Counted from the first letter of the stretch, positions 45,957 to 55,880 are shown. The stretch is DNA of 64,000 nt from Streptomyces sp. NBC_01224 (GCF_036002945.1 NZ_CP108529.1:1550001-1614000); one strand, 5' to 3'. Translations and numbers: made by a program. The notes: a model not told the origin generated them from the sequence alone.

Positions 45957-46004
45957 ACGGTCCGGGGCCGCGTCGTGTGAACTCACCGCGCGGCCCCGGA
46001 CCGT
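45957..46004 (+). terminator. Terminator after etfA
   Basis: ACGGTCCGGGGCCGCG pairs with CGCGGCCCCGGACCGT (16 bp) around a 16-base loop, with TTT after the stem. Confidence 0.88.
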
Positions 46005-46064
46005 TTCCGATCACCATCGACGCAGATCCGGCGGCGTCCCCTGCCGGTTCGGACGAAGTCGGCG

Positions 46065-46283
46065 TCAGCCGTTGTCGGTGGCACGGGCCGTCCAGCGTTC
46101 CTCGACTTTCGCGATCCTCCAGTAAGCCGACGCCACCGCCCGCACCAGCACGAAGAGTCCGACGATGATGTAGCCGACATTGCCCAGGTCGAGGCCTGAG
46201 ATCCAGCCGGCGACCGTGACGACGCGGACCGACCGGTCCACGCCCTGGAGGTATTCGCCGGCCACGGCCGACGAAGTCCTCAT
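46065..46283 (-). pseudogene. Nickel/cobalt transporter (NicT/HoxN family) C-terminal remnant
   Basis: Only the last membrane helix and tail of a NiCoT permease remain: ISGLDLGNVGYIIVGLFVLV followed by AYWRIAKVEERW. The signature helix with HAVDADHI and the other helices are missing. The first 25 codons of the frame do not match the family. It lies next to a metal exporter and its ArsR-type sensor, so it is the scar of a metal-uptake gene. Confidence 0.65.
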
Positions 46284-46312
46284 GGTCCTGGTGCCGTTGC
46301 AGATCTCTCGGC

Positions 46313-47410
46313 TCAGGTCCCGTGGTGTGCCAGGACCAGGTGCGGGTCCGGGGCACCCGGCGCCGGAGTCGGGTCGGCATGGACCAAGGCCGCGGTCAGC
46401 TTCGGTACGGCGTGCAGCAGGGCATGCTCGGCCTCCACGGCCACCTGGTGGGCTTCACGCACATTCAGCTCGCCGTCGACGACGACCGCGACCTCCGCAC
46501 GCAGCCGGTGGCCGATCCAGCGCAGCCGCAGCTCACCCACCGCCCTTACGCCCGCCACGTGTTCCAGCGCGTGCTCGGCTGCGTCGACCAGGGCGGGATC
46601 GACGGCGTCCATCACCCGGCGGAAGACTTCCCGGCAGGCGTCGCGCAGCACCAGCAGAATCGCAGCGGTGATGACAAGACCCACGATCGGGTCGGCAAGC
46701 CGCCAGCCGATCGCGGCACCGCCTGCGCCCAACAACACGGCGAGCGAGGTGAATCCGTCGGTTCGGGCGTGCAATCCGTCGGCTATCAAGGCAGCCGAGC
46801 CGATCTCGCGTCCGACTCGGATGCGGTAGCGGGCCACCCACTCATTGCCTACGAAGCCGACCACGGCCGCGGCAGCGACGGCGGGCAGGTAGCTGATCCC
46901 CTGTGGGTTCAGCAGGCGGTCGATCGCGGTCCAGGCGGCAAAGAACGCGGAGGCCGCAATGGTCACCACGATGACGATGCCGGCCAGGTCCTCGGCCCGC
47001 CCGTAGCCGTAGGTGAAACGGCGGTTCGCCAACCGGCGACCCAGGACGAAGGCCACGCCCAGTGGCAGTGCGGTCAGTGCGTCGGCCGCGTTGTGCACGG
47101 TGTCGCCGAGCAGAGCCACCGAGCCGGACAGGACGACCACCAAAGCCTGCGTCACAGCCGTGACGCCGAGCACCGCCAGCGAAATCCACAGCGCCCGCAT
47201 GCCCTGCGCGCAGGACTCCAGGGCACGGTCGACCTTGTCGGCGGACTCGTGCGAGTGCGGTTTCACCAGGTGGCCGAGTTGATGCCGCCACCGTGCCCGG
47301 CGGCGGGTGCCACCGCGCCCATGGGCCTGCCCGCTGTCCCGTCCGTGATCATGGTCGCGCATGTGCCGGTACTCGTGCGGGTGGTGGGTGTGTCCAGGCT
47401 GCTCGCTCAC
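46313..47410 (-). CDS. Cation diffusion facilitator (CDF) metal exporter
   Basis: Divalent metal/proton antiporter of 365 residues. A long His-rich cytosolic N-terminus (GHTHHPHEYRHMRDHDHGRD) precedes six helices. The metal sites are H-x3-D pairs in HNAADAL (helix 2) and HARTDGF (helix 5), and a cytosolic CTD follows (residues about 280-365). In this site the HxxxD pairs point to Zn, Co or Ni. GTG 47410 is the chosen start; a longer frame reaches 47494 but would overlap the ArsR gene. It is divergent from the ArsR sensor. Confidence 0.9.
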   Translation of the reverse strand: MSEQPGHTHHPHEYRHMRDHDHGRDSGQAHGRGGTRRRARWRHQLGHLVKPHSHESADKVDRALESCAQGMRALWISLAVLGVTAVTQALVVVLSGSVALLGDTVHNAADALTALPLGVAFVLGRRLANRRFTYGYGRAEDLAGIVIVVTIAASAFFAAWTAIDRLLNPQGISYLPAVAAAAVVGFVGNEWVARYRIRVGREIGSAALIADGLHARTDGFTSLAVLLGAGGAAIGWRLADPIVGLVITAAILLVLRDACREVFRRVMDAVDPALVDAAEHALEHVAGVRAVGELRLRWIGHRLRAEVAVVVDGELNVREAHQVAVEAEHALLHAVPKLTAALVHADPTPAPGAPDPHLVLAHHGT

Positions 47411-47476
47411 GGTCCGGCCTTTCGACGCGGGACGGGGATGTGGACACCACAAGGCGCCCTGACCCATTATGTGCAG

Positions 47477-47836
47477 ATGAGCGCACGCATGCACCTATCA
47501 CCTGCACACGGTACGCACCCGCGAGATCCAGGCGCCGAACAGCTCACCCACGCCGCCGCGGTCCTGATCCTGCTCGCCGACCGCACCCGGCTCGCACTGG
47601 TGCACACGCTCGGCAAAGGTGAAGCGGATGTCACCTCACTGACGGCAGCCTGCGGAGCCGCTCGTCCGGCGGTCAGTCAGCACTTGGCCAAGCTGCGACT
47701 GGCGGGGCTCGTGTCCGTACGCAAGGAGGGTCGGCGCATGATTTACGGCCTGCCCGACGAGCACTTGCGACGCGTGGTCGACGAAGTCATGAACCTCGCC
47801 GACCACCACCTCAGCGGCGCTGCCGTGCACGACTGA
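47477..47836 (+). CDS. ArsR/SmtB family metal-sensing repressor
   Basis: Winged-helix repressor of 119 residues. The core reads ILLADRTRLALVHTLGKGEAD then RPAVSQHLAKLRLAGLVSVRKEGRR, followed by the C-terminal helix LRRVVDEVMNLADHH. The His/Asp-rich ends (DEHL; ADHHL; HD) resemble the Ni/Co sensor KmtR or NmtR, which control CDF-type exporters. CATTAT lies six bases before ATG 47477, which suggests a leaderless mRNA. It is expected to repress the divergent CDF gene and release it when metal binds. Confidence 0.87.
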   Translation: MSARMHLSPAHGTHPRDPGAEQLTHAAAVLILLADRTRLALVHTLGKGEADVTSLTAACGAARPAVSQHLAKLRLAGLVSVRKEGRRMIYGLPDEHLRRVVDEVMNLADHHLSGAAVHD

Positions 47837-48227
47837 GCAGCGGGCCTCTGCGAGGCGGTGGAGGCGGCGCCACAGCAGGCGGTTGAGGCCGCGGCGTACA
47901 GACTCCTCACCATCACCCCGGCCGGCAGCGACGGGCCGACCGCGGCCCCGGTCACACCAGGAGCAGGCGGTTCGCCTTGGCAGGCGTACTCCACGGCGCC
48001 GTGTTCATCGGTCCAGAGAGTTCGCCCGGCAAGGTATAGCCTGCTCACCGGCCCCGTCCCGTGCGTACAGAAAGGCAGGTGAGATCCACGATGTGTGGTG
48101 AACCTCCTAGTCGCACGCCGCGGGACGCTGCCATGACCGGACCCTAGCCGGATCCGAAGGCGACGTCTGCGGCGTGCCCTCGCCCATCCCTACGCCTTCT
48201 ACTTCCTGCCTGCGGAAGGACTCCGTC
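47837..48227 (+). other. Long corA upstream region, possible regulatory leader
   Basis: About 390 bases without a convincing gene. A possible -10 (TATAGC at about 48035) is followed by some 190 bases of leader containing AGGCAGGTGAG and several GC-rich stem candidates. Mg2+ M-box riboswitches contain AGGTGAG, but the rest of the M-box order could not be matched by eye. Confidence 0.3.
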
Positions 48228-49373
48228 ATGTCCGAGCGTCGTCTGCGTGCCCTGCGCGCGTTCAAGAAGCCGGCCAAGCGCCCGGCCGGGCATCTCCCCG
48301 CCGATGAGCAGCCCGGCACGGCTGCATCGGCCGGGCAGCAGCCGCCCCGTGAGACCAGCGTCATCACTGCCGCGCTGTATCACGACGGCCACCGCACCAG
48401 CACCCATGACTCGCTCGCCGAGACCTTCCAGAAGCTCCGCGAGGCGGACGGCGGCATGGCGTGGATCGGCCTGCACCGGCCGACCGAGGCCGAGCTGCTG
48501 TCCGTTGCGGACGAGTTCGACCTGCATCCGCTCGCCGTCGAGGACGCGTTGGAGGCGCACCAGCGCCCCAAGCTGGAACGTTACGGCGACACCCTGTTCG
48601 TGGTGCTGCGTGCCGCCCGCTACCTGGATGACGCCGAAGAGGTCGATTTCGGCGAGCTGCACGTCTTCGTGGGAACCGACTTCGTGATCACCGTGCGCCA
48701 CGGGGCCGCCCCGGATCTGGCAGCGGTCCGGCGTCGTATGGAGGACACCCCGGATCTGCTCAAGCGCGGCCCCGAGGCGGTGCTGTACGCGATCCTCGAT
48801 GCGGTCGTCGACGGCTACGCGCCCGTGGTCGCCGGCGTGGAGAACGACGTAGACGAGATCGAGACCGAGGTCTTCAGTGGCGACCCGAAGGTGTCCCGCC
48901 GTATCTATGAGCTCTCCCGGGAAGTGGTGGAGTTCGCGCGCGCGACCCGTCCGCTGACGAGGATCCTGGAGGGGCTGAGCGCCGGATTCGAGAAGTACGG
49001 AATCGACGAGGAACTGCGCAGGTACCTGCGCGATGTGGCCGACCACTCCACCCATGTCACCGAACGTGTCGACGGCTTCCGCCTGGCGCTGCAGGACATC
49101 CTCGCGGTCAATGCCACGCTGGTCAGCCAGCAGCAGAACGAGGAGATGAAGCAGCTGGCGCAGGCCGGCCACGCGCAGAACGAGGAGATCAAGAAGATCT
49201 CCTCGTGGGCGGCGATTCTGTTCGCGCCGACACTGGTGGGGACCATCTACGGGATGAACTTCGCACACATGCCGGAGCTCGGCTGGGTCCTGGGGTACCC
49301 CTTCGCAATCGCGCTGATGGCTGTCGTATGTCTCGGGCTGTACGTGGTCTTCAAACGCCGGGACTGGCTCTGA
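48228..49373 (+). CDS. corA: CorA-type Mg2+/Co2+ channel
   Basis: Pentameric magnesium (and cobalt) channel of 381 residues. A Lys/Arg- and Pro-rich N-tail precedes the cytosolic funnel (LHPLAVEDALEAHQRPKLERYG), a long stalk helix (QNEEMKQLAQAGHAQNEEIKKISS) and two C-terminal membrane helices with the selectivity loop YGMNF before the second. The ATG at 48228 has AAGGA seven bases upstream. A second, broken corA copy follows. Confidence 0.95.
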   Translation: MSERRLRALRAFKKPAKRPAGHLPADEQPGTAASAGQQPPRETSVITAALYHDGHRTSTHDSLAETFQKLREADGGMAWIGLHRPTEAELLSVADEFDLHPLAVEDALEAHQRPKLERYGDTLFVVLRAARYLDDAEEVDFGELHVFVGTDFVITVRHGAAPDLAAVRRRMEDTPDLLKRGPEAVLYAILDAVVDGYAPVVAGVENDVDEIETEVFSGDPKVSRRIYELSREVVEFARATRPLTRILEGLSAGFEKYGIDEELRRYLRDVADHSTHVTERVDGFRLALQDILAVNATLVSQQQNEEMKQLAQAGHAQNEEIKKISSWAAILFAPTLVGTIYGMNFAHMPELGWVLGYPFAIALMAVVCLGLYVVFKRRDWL

Positions 49374-49527
49374 CCCCATGGACCGGGAGATCGAGGATGC
49401 GCCAGGATCGGGAGATCGGCTGTGTGTCCAATCCTCCCGAAAGTTTGTATCGCCGCGCGGGGCGCCCGCGTCGTGCGGATGAGTCGGTGCACGCTCCGGA
49501 AACGGACCGGCGCCGACTGAACCCCGC

Positions 49528-49791
49528 GTCGCGTCGTTCGACGCCCTGCTCGGTTCAATCCTCCAGGCCCACCTCGCCCAGGTGACCGTCGCCCAGAACG
49601 AGGACATGCGCAAGATCACGGCATGGGCGGCGATCATCGCCGTACCGACGATGGTCTGCGGCGTCTACGGCATGAACTTCGACCACATGCCGGAGCTGCG
49701 CTGAACCTACGGATATCCCCTCACCCTCGGAGTCATGGCTACCGCCTGCCTCGTCATCCACCGAAGCTTCCACCGTGCCGGCTGGCTCTGA
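49528..49791 (+). pseudogene. corA-like 3' remnant with nonsense codon
   Basis: ASFDALLGSILQAHLAQVTV, then QNEDMRKITAWAAIIAVPTM, VYGMNFDHMPELR and TYGYPLTLGVMA to RAGWL: the C-terminal 85 residues of a second CorA of a different subtype. TGA at 49702-49704 stands where a Trp codon (TGG) is expected between ELR and TYGY. The N-terminal three quarters are absent. Confidence 0.8.
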
Positions 49792-49892
49792 CCAGCGTCC
49801 TCCGGACCTGCTCCGGCCATGCGGTAGCACCTCACGCGGGAGGGCTGCACTCTCAGCGGCCTTTCCCGGGGCCGGATTCCTTGAACACCGAT

Positions 49893-49943
49893 GTGACCGA
49901 GCGCCCTGGTTGGCGCGTCCGGCCAACCGGGGCGCTCGGTTAC
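49893..49943. terminator. Long hairpin between corA remnant and SDR gene
   Basis: A 22-bp stem with two G-U pairs (GTGACCGAGCGCCCTGGTTGGC with the segment ending at 49943) and a seven-base loop. It can terminate transcription coming from the corA side. Confidence 0.65.
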
Positions 49944-50016
49944 GCAGGACTGCGTCGATGGCGCGGGCGCGGCGTGGGGTGGCGATGGCCACGCCCCGAC
50001 ATCTCTGCTGGAGGCC

Positions 50017-50775
50017 ATGACAGGATCCGTCGGCATGAGGACTGAACAAGCGGATAGGCCCGTCGCCCTGGTCAGCGGGTCCACGTCGGGGATCGGGGAG
50101 GCCGTTGCACGGAGGCTGGCGGCGGACGGAATGCGGGTCGTCGTGCACTCGCGACGCAGTGCGGAGGCCGGGGAGGCGCTGGCGGCCGAGCTCGGCGGGG
50201 CGTACGTACGGGCGGATCTGGCGGTGGAGGAGGAGGCCCGGGGGCTGGTCGAGGCGGCACTCGGCCGGTTCGGGCGCCTGGACGTGCTGGTGAACAACGC
50301 GGGCATCAGCTGGCCGATCCCGCACGACGACTTGGCCGCTGCGACACCGGCGGACTGGCGGCAGTTGCTGGAAGTCAACCTGATCGCACCGTGGGTGCTG
50401 TGCACAGCGGCACTTCCGATGCTGCGCCGATCCCCCGCAGGCGGCAGCATCGTGAACATCACCAGTCATGCCGGGGTGCGCCCCAAGGGCTCGTCGGTGC
50501 CGTACGCAGCGAGCAAGGCCGCGCTGAATCACGTGACCCGGCTGCTCGCGGCTGCGCTCGGGCCGGATGTGCGGGTCAACGCGGTCGCTCCGGGGCTGGT
50601 GGACACGCCGATGACGAAGGACTGGGCTCAGGCGCACGAGTTGTGGCGGGACCGCGCGCCCATGCGCCGCCCGGCTCAGCCCGCCGACGTGGCCGACCTG
50701 GTGGCGTCGGTGATCGCCAGCACCTATCTCACCGGCGAGGTCATCGTGCTCGACGGAGGACTGAACCTGACCTGA
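50017..50775 (+). CDS. Short-chain dehydrogenase/reductase (SDR)
   Basis: NAD(P)-dependent oxidoreductase of 252 residues, FabG-like classical SDR. Seen are the nucleotide loop SGSTSGIG, NNAG at the fourth strand, the catalytic Ser in NITSHAG, Tyr and Lys in YAASK and the C-terminal ITGEVI-like TYLTGEVIVLDGG. The substrate is unknown. ATG 50017 has GGAGG just upstream; ATG 50035 is in frame too. Confidence 0.92.
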   Translation: MTGSVGMRTEQADRPVALVSGSTSGIGEAVARRLAADGMRVVVHSRRSAEAGEALAAELGGAYVRADLAVEEEARGLVEAALGRFGRLDVLVNNAGISWPIPHDDLAAATPADWRQLLEVNLIAPWVLCTAALPMLRRSPAGGSIVNITSHAGVRPKGSSVPYAASKAALNHVTRLLAAALGPDVRVNAVAPGLVDTPMTKDWAQAHELWRDRAPMRRPAQPADVADLVASVIASTYLTGEVIVLDGGLNLT

Positions 50776-50941
50776 GCCGGCCGGAGGGCTATGCCACGCC
50801 GGCGAACTACCCTGCCGGCCAACCACCGCGCTCAAGACTGGCGGCTAGAGCGCTCGGTCACGGCCGAATGAGCAATGTCGCGGTCAGTGCGCCCAGTTTT
50901 CCCGGCGAGCTGAGCAGGCCATCGCGCCGGACGGCATTGCC

Positions 50942-52225
50942 TCACCGCTGCGGAACAGGTTCCCCCGCCCGGCCGACCCGGAGAGGTCCAAGTCTCCCGG
51001 TACGCGTCAAACCTGCGATGGCTGCGGCGCACACGACGCCCACGATGCACAACACGAGCCAGGGCAGGCGCGGTTGCTCAGTGGAGGCATCCCACACGGC
51101 GCCGGTCGCAAGGTTCCCGACGGTGATCCCGACGCCCGAGATGGTGTTGTACAGGCCGTAATGGGTGGCGACCAACCGCTCGCCGGAGAACGCGACGACG
51201 GTGTCCATCTCGAACGGATACACCAGGGCCGTACCGAGGGCGAGCAGGGCGGCCGCAAGGAACAGCGGTGTCAGGGCCACCGCCCGGATCAGCAGTCCCT
51301 CGCCCCGGGGTGGTGCGCCCGCGACAAAGAGCGGTGCGAAGGCGCCGCCCATCAGCGTCAAGCCGTACACGACGGACCGGCCCGGAGACCAACGCGCCCG
51401 CGCCCAGGCGGTGATGCGCAGCTGCCCTGCCGCGGCAACACCCGCCGACACGGCGAAGAGCGACGTGGTGACGCCGTCCCCGCTCCCCGGGGCCACCCGC
51501 TGCGCCTGCAACGGCAGCGCCAGGTAGATCTGGAAGGACAGGACGTACGAGCCGATCATCGCCGCGGAAAAGAGCAGGAAGGGGCGGTTGGACACGACAG
51601 TGCGCCAGTCGGCGAGCACTCCTTGGCGCCGCTCCTTCGCAGCCGGCGGGCGCCCGCGGTCGGGCAGGACCTTGACCTGTACGAGGGTGAGTGCGAGGAA
51701 GAGCAGTGCCGCCACCGCGCACACCAGGCGGAAATTCAGTGCGATCAGGGCAAGACCGATCAAGGGGCCGGCGAACATGCCCACTTGGTAGAAGACGTTG
51801 AACAGCGCGAACGCCTCCACCCGTCGCTCCCCCGCTTCCCGTGCGAGCAGGGCCCGCACAGCCGGGTTGAACAACGCCCCCGCGAAGCCCGTCAGCGCCG
51901 ACGCGACGATCAGCGCGGGCAGCGAGTCGACGAAGCCGAGCAGTCCGAAGCCCACGGTCCGCAGCACACATCCGGCGACGATCACGCTCTTGCAGCCGAG
52001 CCGGTCCGCGAGCGTGCCGCCGATGAGGAACATGCCCTGTTGGCTGAAGTTCCTTACGCCGAGCACGAGTCCGACCGCCCAGGCGGCCATGCCCAGGCCA
52101 CCCGAGAGGTGGATCGCAAGGTAGGGCATGAGCATGTAGAACGCCGTGTTGATGGTGAACTGCTGGACCATCAACAGCCGTAGGGCACCGTCGAAGGAGC
52201 GGAACTGCCGGGCGAGCTCCCTCAT
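50942..52225 (-). CDS. MFS transporter (12 TM), likely exporter
   Basis: Major facilitator permease of 427 residues, 12 predicted helices. Motif A is [11 protein letters not shown] after helix 2, and the central loop is basic ([16 protein letters not shown]). The start overlaps the stop of the cysteine-synthase-like gene by four bases (ATGA), so the transporter and enzyme are made together, which suggests that it exports the enzyme's product or imports its substrate. Confidence 0.88.
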   Translation of the reverse strand: MRELARQFRSFDGALRLLMVQQFTINTAFYMLMPYLAIHLSGGLGMAAWAVGLVLGVRNFSQQGMFLIGGTLADRLGCKSVIVAGCVLRTVGFGLLGFVDSLPALIVASALTGFAGALFNPAVRALLAREAGERRVEAFALFNVFYQVGMFAGPLIGLALIALNFRLVCAVAALLFLALTLVQVKVLPDRGRPPAAKERRQGVLADWRTVVSNRPFLLFSAAMIGSYVLSFQIYLALPLQAQRVAPGSGDGVTTSLFAVSAGVAAAGQLRITAWARARWSPGRSVVYGLTLMGGAFAPLFVAGAPPRGEGLLIRAVALTPLFLAAALLALGTALVYPFEMDTVVAFSGERLVATHYGLYNTISGVGITVGNLATGAVWDASTEQPRLPWLVLCIVGVVCAAAIAGLTRTGRLGPLRVGRAGEPVPQR

Positions 52226-53361
52226 CGTGTGGTCTCCTCGTCGGCGCGGGGCGCGGTGACGTTCACACAGCGCGTCCAGCGCTCCACGACGCGCTCGCCG
52301 GGATGGGCGATCTCATCGGGGTCGTCAGCGGTCCGGCGTGAGAGGAGGTCGTGCGTGCGGCAGTAGTCGTCGTTGTAGACCGTGTCCCAGTAGCGGTGGA
52401 CTCCGTCGGGGAAGATCGCCGCGATGCGGGTACCCGGGGTGTGGGTGCGGGCGAGCCAGCCGGCCACCAGCGCAACGGCGCCGACGCTCCAGCCGCCGCT
52501 CGCACAGTGGTGCCTCGCCAGCTGCCGGGCCGCCCGGACCGCCTCGTTCGGTGCGACCCAATGGGCCTCGTCGAAGGCGGCGTGGTCGACGTTGCGCGGG
52601 TAAATACTGCTGCCCAGGCCCCGCATCAGGCGAACACCGGCGGGCTGGCCGAAGATGGTGGAGCGCACCGAGTCGACGCCCACCAGCCGCACGCCCGGCG
52701 AGATCGCGCGCAGGGCACGGGCGGTCCCGGCCGAGTGCCCGCCCGTTCCAACGGCGGCCACCAGCACGTCCACCCGGCCGAGCTGTACGACGAGTTCGAG
52801 GGCAAGATTCGCGTACGCCGCCGGGTTGTCCGGGTTGTGGTACTGGTCGGGGCACCAGGAGCCCGGATGCGCGGCGAGCAGGGAGCGGACGCGGTCCCTG
52901 CGCGCCTGCTGCCAGCCGCCGGCCGGACTCGGCTCTGCCACCACCTCCACCCGGGCGCCGAGGGCGCGGAGCTGGTGGACCATGAGCGGTTCCATGCCTG
53001 GGTCGGTGACCAGAGTGACCGGATGGCCGTAGGTGATGCCCGCGAGCGCGAGACCGAGTCCGAGCGTCCCGCTGGTGGACTCGATGACGGGCGCTTCGGG
53101 CCTGAGCTCTCCGCGGGCCCGGGCAGCCGCAACCATGTGAAGGGCCGGGCGGTCCTTGATGCCGCCGGGATTGGCGCCCTCCAACTTGGCCCAGAAGCCT
53201 CGGCCTGCGGGAGTGAAAGGGCTTCCGACCCAGAGGACCGGGGTGTTGCCCACCATACCGGCGGGGGTGCGGCGGGGCGCACCTGCCGGTTCGGGGAGTC
53301 CGTGTGCGGCCACGAAGGTGTGCACGTCGTCGGTGGAAATGCTGCGCATGGCAGCGGTCAT
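52222..53361 (-). CDS. PLP-dependent cysteine synthase-like enzyme
   Basis: Fold-type II PLP enzyme of 379 residues. The lysine that binds PLP is Lys69 in [14 protein letters not shown]; compared with the usual NPGGSxKDR one residue, the Ser, is missing. The substrate loop STSGTLG and the phosphate-binding GTGGHSAG are present. It has about 60 more residues at the C-terminus than CysK. It may make an unusual beta-substituted alanine rather than cysteine, given its coupled MFS gene. ATG 53361 starts the conserved region; AGGT is just upstream. Confidence 0.83.
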   Translation of the reverse strand: MTAAMRSISTDDVHTFVAAHGLPEPAGAPRRTPAGMVGNTPVLWVGSPFTPAGRGFWAKLEGANPGGIKDRPALHMVAAARARGELRPEAPVIESTSGTLGLGLALAGITYGHPVTLVTDPGMEPLMVHQLRALGARVEVVAEPSPAGGWQQARRDRVRSLLAAHPGSWCPDQYHNPDNPAAYANLALELVVQLGRVDVLVAAVGTGGHSAGTARALRAISPGVRLVGVDSVRSTIFGQPAGVRLMRGLGSSIYPRNVDHAAFDEAHWVAPNEAVRAARQLARHHCASGGWSVGAVALVAGWLARTHTPGTRIAAIFPDGVHRYWDTVYNDDYCRTHDLLSRRTADDPDEIAHPGERVVERWTRCVNVTAPRADEETTR

Positions 53362-53476
53362 GGCGACCTGGTCTTTCCACGGCCGCGAACCGGGTCGGGG
53401 CCGTCGCGTGAGAACGGTACGGGTACGGGCGGCTCGTGCGGGCGGTCGCGGGAGCGGCCGGGCGCACCGAGCCGTG

Positions 53477-53947
53477 TCACGTACGGCTGACGCAGACCAG
53501 TTGCAGCAGAGAGAATCCCGTGGGGCACGGCGTCCCACCGGCTGCGAGCCCTACGGGACGGCGCCGCGACGGACTCGAGAGGCCCGCCTCCATGAGTCCC
53601 CACGCTGCCAGGGTGTTCAGCAGCGCCGCCAGGAGGGGGAGCCCGGAGCGCGTCGGCGCCTCGACCAGGAGCACCGCCGAATCACAGCATCCGCCGGGAG
53701 TCGCTGGATGATGCCCGGTCTCGGACCCGTCGCTGTCGGTGGTTTCCGCTGTGTCCAACACGGGTCCCGTGTCCCGCACGTGGGGGTCGGCTGCGGGCGG
53801 CGGACCGCTGAGGAGTGACACGTGATGTCCGTCCTGCGCCTGCACACCACATGTCAGCACATGGGCCACGGCGGCGATCGCCAGGCTCAGGAACAGAGTG
53901 ATGACGAGGCGGCGAACACCCGGCCCCGGGACAACAACGGACGGCAC
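53477..53947 (-). CDS. Small membrane protein with His/Cys segment, unknown function
   Basis: A 156-residue protein with an N-terminal helix or signal anchor ([21 protein letters not shown]), an acidic extracellular stretch, a [14 protein letters not shown] segment and a second hydrophobic segment ([16 protein letters not shown]). The paired His and Cys could bind a metal. It lies upstream of the PLP/MFS pair in the same direction, 115 bases away. I do not recognise a family. Confidence 0.6.
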   Translation of the reverse strand: MPSVVVPGPGVRRLVITLFLSLAIAAVAHVLTCGVQAQDGHHVSLLSGPPPAADPHVRDTGPVLDTAETTDSDGSETGHHPATPGGCCDSAVLLVEAPTRSGLPLLAALLNTLAAWGLMEAGLSSPSRRRPVGLAAGGTPCPTGFSLLQLVCVSRT

Positions 53948-54284
53948 GCCCCGACCATATCGCCGAACAGGAAGTGATGTGCATTTATGGGGAATTAAGG
54001 GTGAAAAACCTCATCGAGACAGTACCAGCCATGCGAATCTGCTAAGGAACTCAGCCGGTGAGCCCAGCGGTGTGCTCCGCGGGCGTCCTCCTCGGCGGGG
54101 TCATCGGCAACGACGGGCCCTGCGCCGCGCATCGGCCATCTGAACGATCCTCCTCGCCATGCGACTCGGGCCGCCATCCGTAGTGGCCGAGGCTCCACAC
54201 CGTCACCTGTAGGACTTCCCCGACGCTGCCGGTCTGCGTGCGGAACACTCGACACCTGTCGGATGTATCCAAGCGTGGGCCGGC
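53948..54284. other. Intergenic region, nothing recognised
   Basis: About 340 bases between two leftward genes. Open frames on the minus strand (for example around 53995-54288) show no family features. The region should hold the promoter of the small membrane protein gene. Confidence 0.4.
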
Positions 54285-55880
54285 TCATGAGGCATCGATG
54301 ACGGTGACCGGTTGGGTGCGTCCTTCATTGCGCGGCTCCGCCCATGTGGACAATGCAGTGCGGCATGCGTGGTCAAGGTGGCGCAGGCCCGTCAGGTCGA
54401 TTTCCACGCTGCGGTTTCGGGGCAGTGCCTCCAACGCGTCCAGCATCTTCGGCAGTCGCAGAAAGGTGGCATTGCCGATCATGTACACCTTGACCGGCCC
54501 ACTGCCCTGATCGGACACCTCCAAGCGCAGGTGGGAGGTGTCCCAAGCAGTCTTGGCCACGGCGAACGCCAGACCGATCAGCACGCCTTCGAACATGTTG
54601 ACCACGACGATCGAGGCTGCCGTTGCTACGAGGATCACGGCCTCTCCGCGCTGTTCGCGCCACAGTCCGCGCCATTGCCTGACGGGGATCAGCTTGCCGC
54701 CCGAGTAGATCAGGACCCCGGCCAGTGAGGCGAGCGGCACCGCGGAGAGGGCGGACGGCAGAATCGCAGCGAACAGCAGAAGCCAGACGCCGTGCAGTAC
54801 ACGGGAAGCCTTGGTGTGCGCACCTGCCTGGACGTTGGCCGCGCTGCGCACGATGACTGCCGTCAACGGCAGGGTGCCGAGCATCCCGCAGACCGTGTTT
54901 CCGACGCCCTGGGCAACGAGCTCCTTGTCGTAGTCGGTACGCGGCCCGTCGTGCAGCCGGTCCACCGCCGCTGCGCTGAACAGGCTTTCCGCCGAGGCGA
55001 TCAGGGCAAAGGCGAGCACGGTGCCGACCAGACTCACCCCGGCCAACTGCCCGAAGGCGTCTGCGGTCGGAGGCTGAATGGCCTGGAACACCCCCTGCAC
55101 TTCGATCTTCGCCACAGGGGCGTCGGACAGAACCGCCAATCCGGTGGCCACACCCACCCCAGCGAGCGGAGACGGTACTCGTCGTACAGCGTGCGGCAGA
55201 TGTCTCCACACGGTCATCACCGCGATGGTTGTGGCCCCGAGTGCGAGTGCGGCCTGTGCCTCGAAGGAGCCCACTGCTCCCGTGAACAGTCCCGGTAGGC
55301 CGGTGATCTTTGCCGGGCCTGTACTCGGTGACGTCGCGTCCGCCATCGCGTAGAGCTGACCGGCGATCAGCACAAGTCCGATTCCGGCGAGCATTCCTTG
55401 TACGACGGCGACAGAGACTGCCCGGAACCATCCTCCGATGCGTGCGAGGCCCATGGCCAGCTGCAGTACGCCTGCCGCCAGGACAATCACCCCCACCACG
55501 GTGATGCCGTAAGCGCTGACCGCCTCGTGGACCAGCACTGTCAGGCCGGCCGCCGGGCCGCTCACCTGCAGGCTGCTGCCAGGCAGGCAGCCGACCACCA
55601 GCCCGCCGACAATGCCGGTGACCAGGCCGAGTTCAGCCGGAACGCCGGACGCAGTCGCCACTCCGACGCACAGGGGAAGCGCCACGAGGAAGACGACGAA
55701 GGACGCCGCTACCTCACGTCCCACCGCTCCGGCGCGCGGTTTACCGACTTCGGGGTCATCCCCCCTGCCCCTGGGGTTCCGATCGCGGTCGCGTACGCGG
55801 GTGCCGGTCACAACGGGAGAAACGCGTCTTGGTGCGGCCGCGGGGCAAGCACGGTACGGATGTGGATTTCGTAGCACCAC
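54285..55880 (-). CDS. SulP-family anion transporter with STAS domain
   Basis: Membrane anion permease (SLC26/SulP) of up to 531 residues: AASFVVFLVALPLCVGVATASG opens the first helix, SLQVSGPAAGLTVLV is the substrate-site segment, and a C-terminal STAS domain follows (VKVYMIGNATFLRLPKMLDAL; SVEIDLTGLRHLDHAC). It belongs to the branch near bicarbonate transporters such as BicA, so sulfate is not assured. The first 45 residues are poorly conserved; starts downstream of 55880, such as GTG 55811, are possible. Confidence 0.9.
   Translation of the reverse strand: MVLRNPHPYRACPAAAPRRVSPVVTGTRVRDRDRNPRGRGDDPEVGKPRAGAVGREVAASFVVFLVALPLCVGVATASGVPAELGLVTGIVGGLVVGCLPGSSLQVSGPAAGLTVLVHEAVSAYGITVVGVIVLAAGVLQLAMGLARIGGWFRAVSVAVVQGMLAGIGLVLIAGQLYAMADATSPSTGPAKITGLPGLFTGAVGSFEAQAALALGATTIAVMTVWRHLPHAVRRVPSPLAGVGVATGLAVLSDAPVAKIEVQGVFQAIQPPTADAFGQLAGVSLVGTVLAFALIASAESLFSAAAVDRLHDGPRTDYDKELVAQGVGNTVCGMLGTLPLTAVIVRSAANVQAGAHTKASRVLHGVWLLLFAAILPSALSAVPLASLAGVLIYSGGKLIPVRQWRGLWREQRGEAVILVATAASIVVVNMFEGVLIGLAFAVAKTAWDTSHLRLEVSDQGSGPVKVYMIGNATFLRLPKMLDALEALPRNRSVEIDLTGLRHLDHACRTALSTWAEPRNEGRTQPVTVIDAS

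Noticed and set aside
47858..48101. Small plus-strand frames before corA
   Set aside because: No ribosome site, no family similarity; the region is better seen as a leader.
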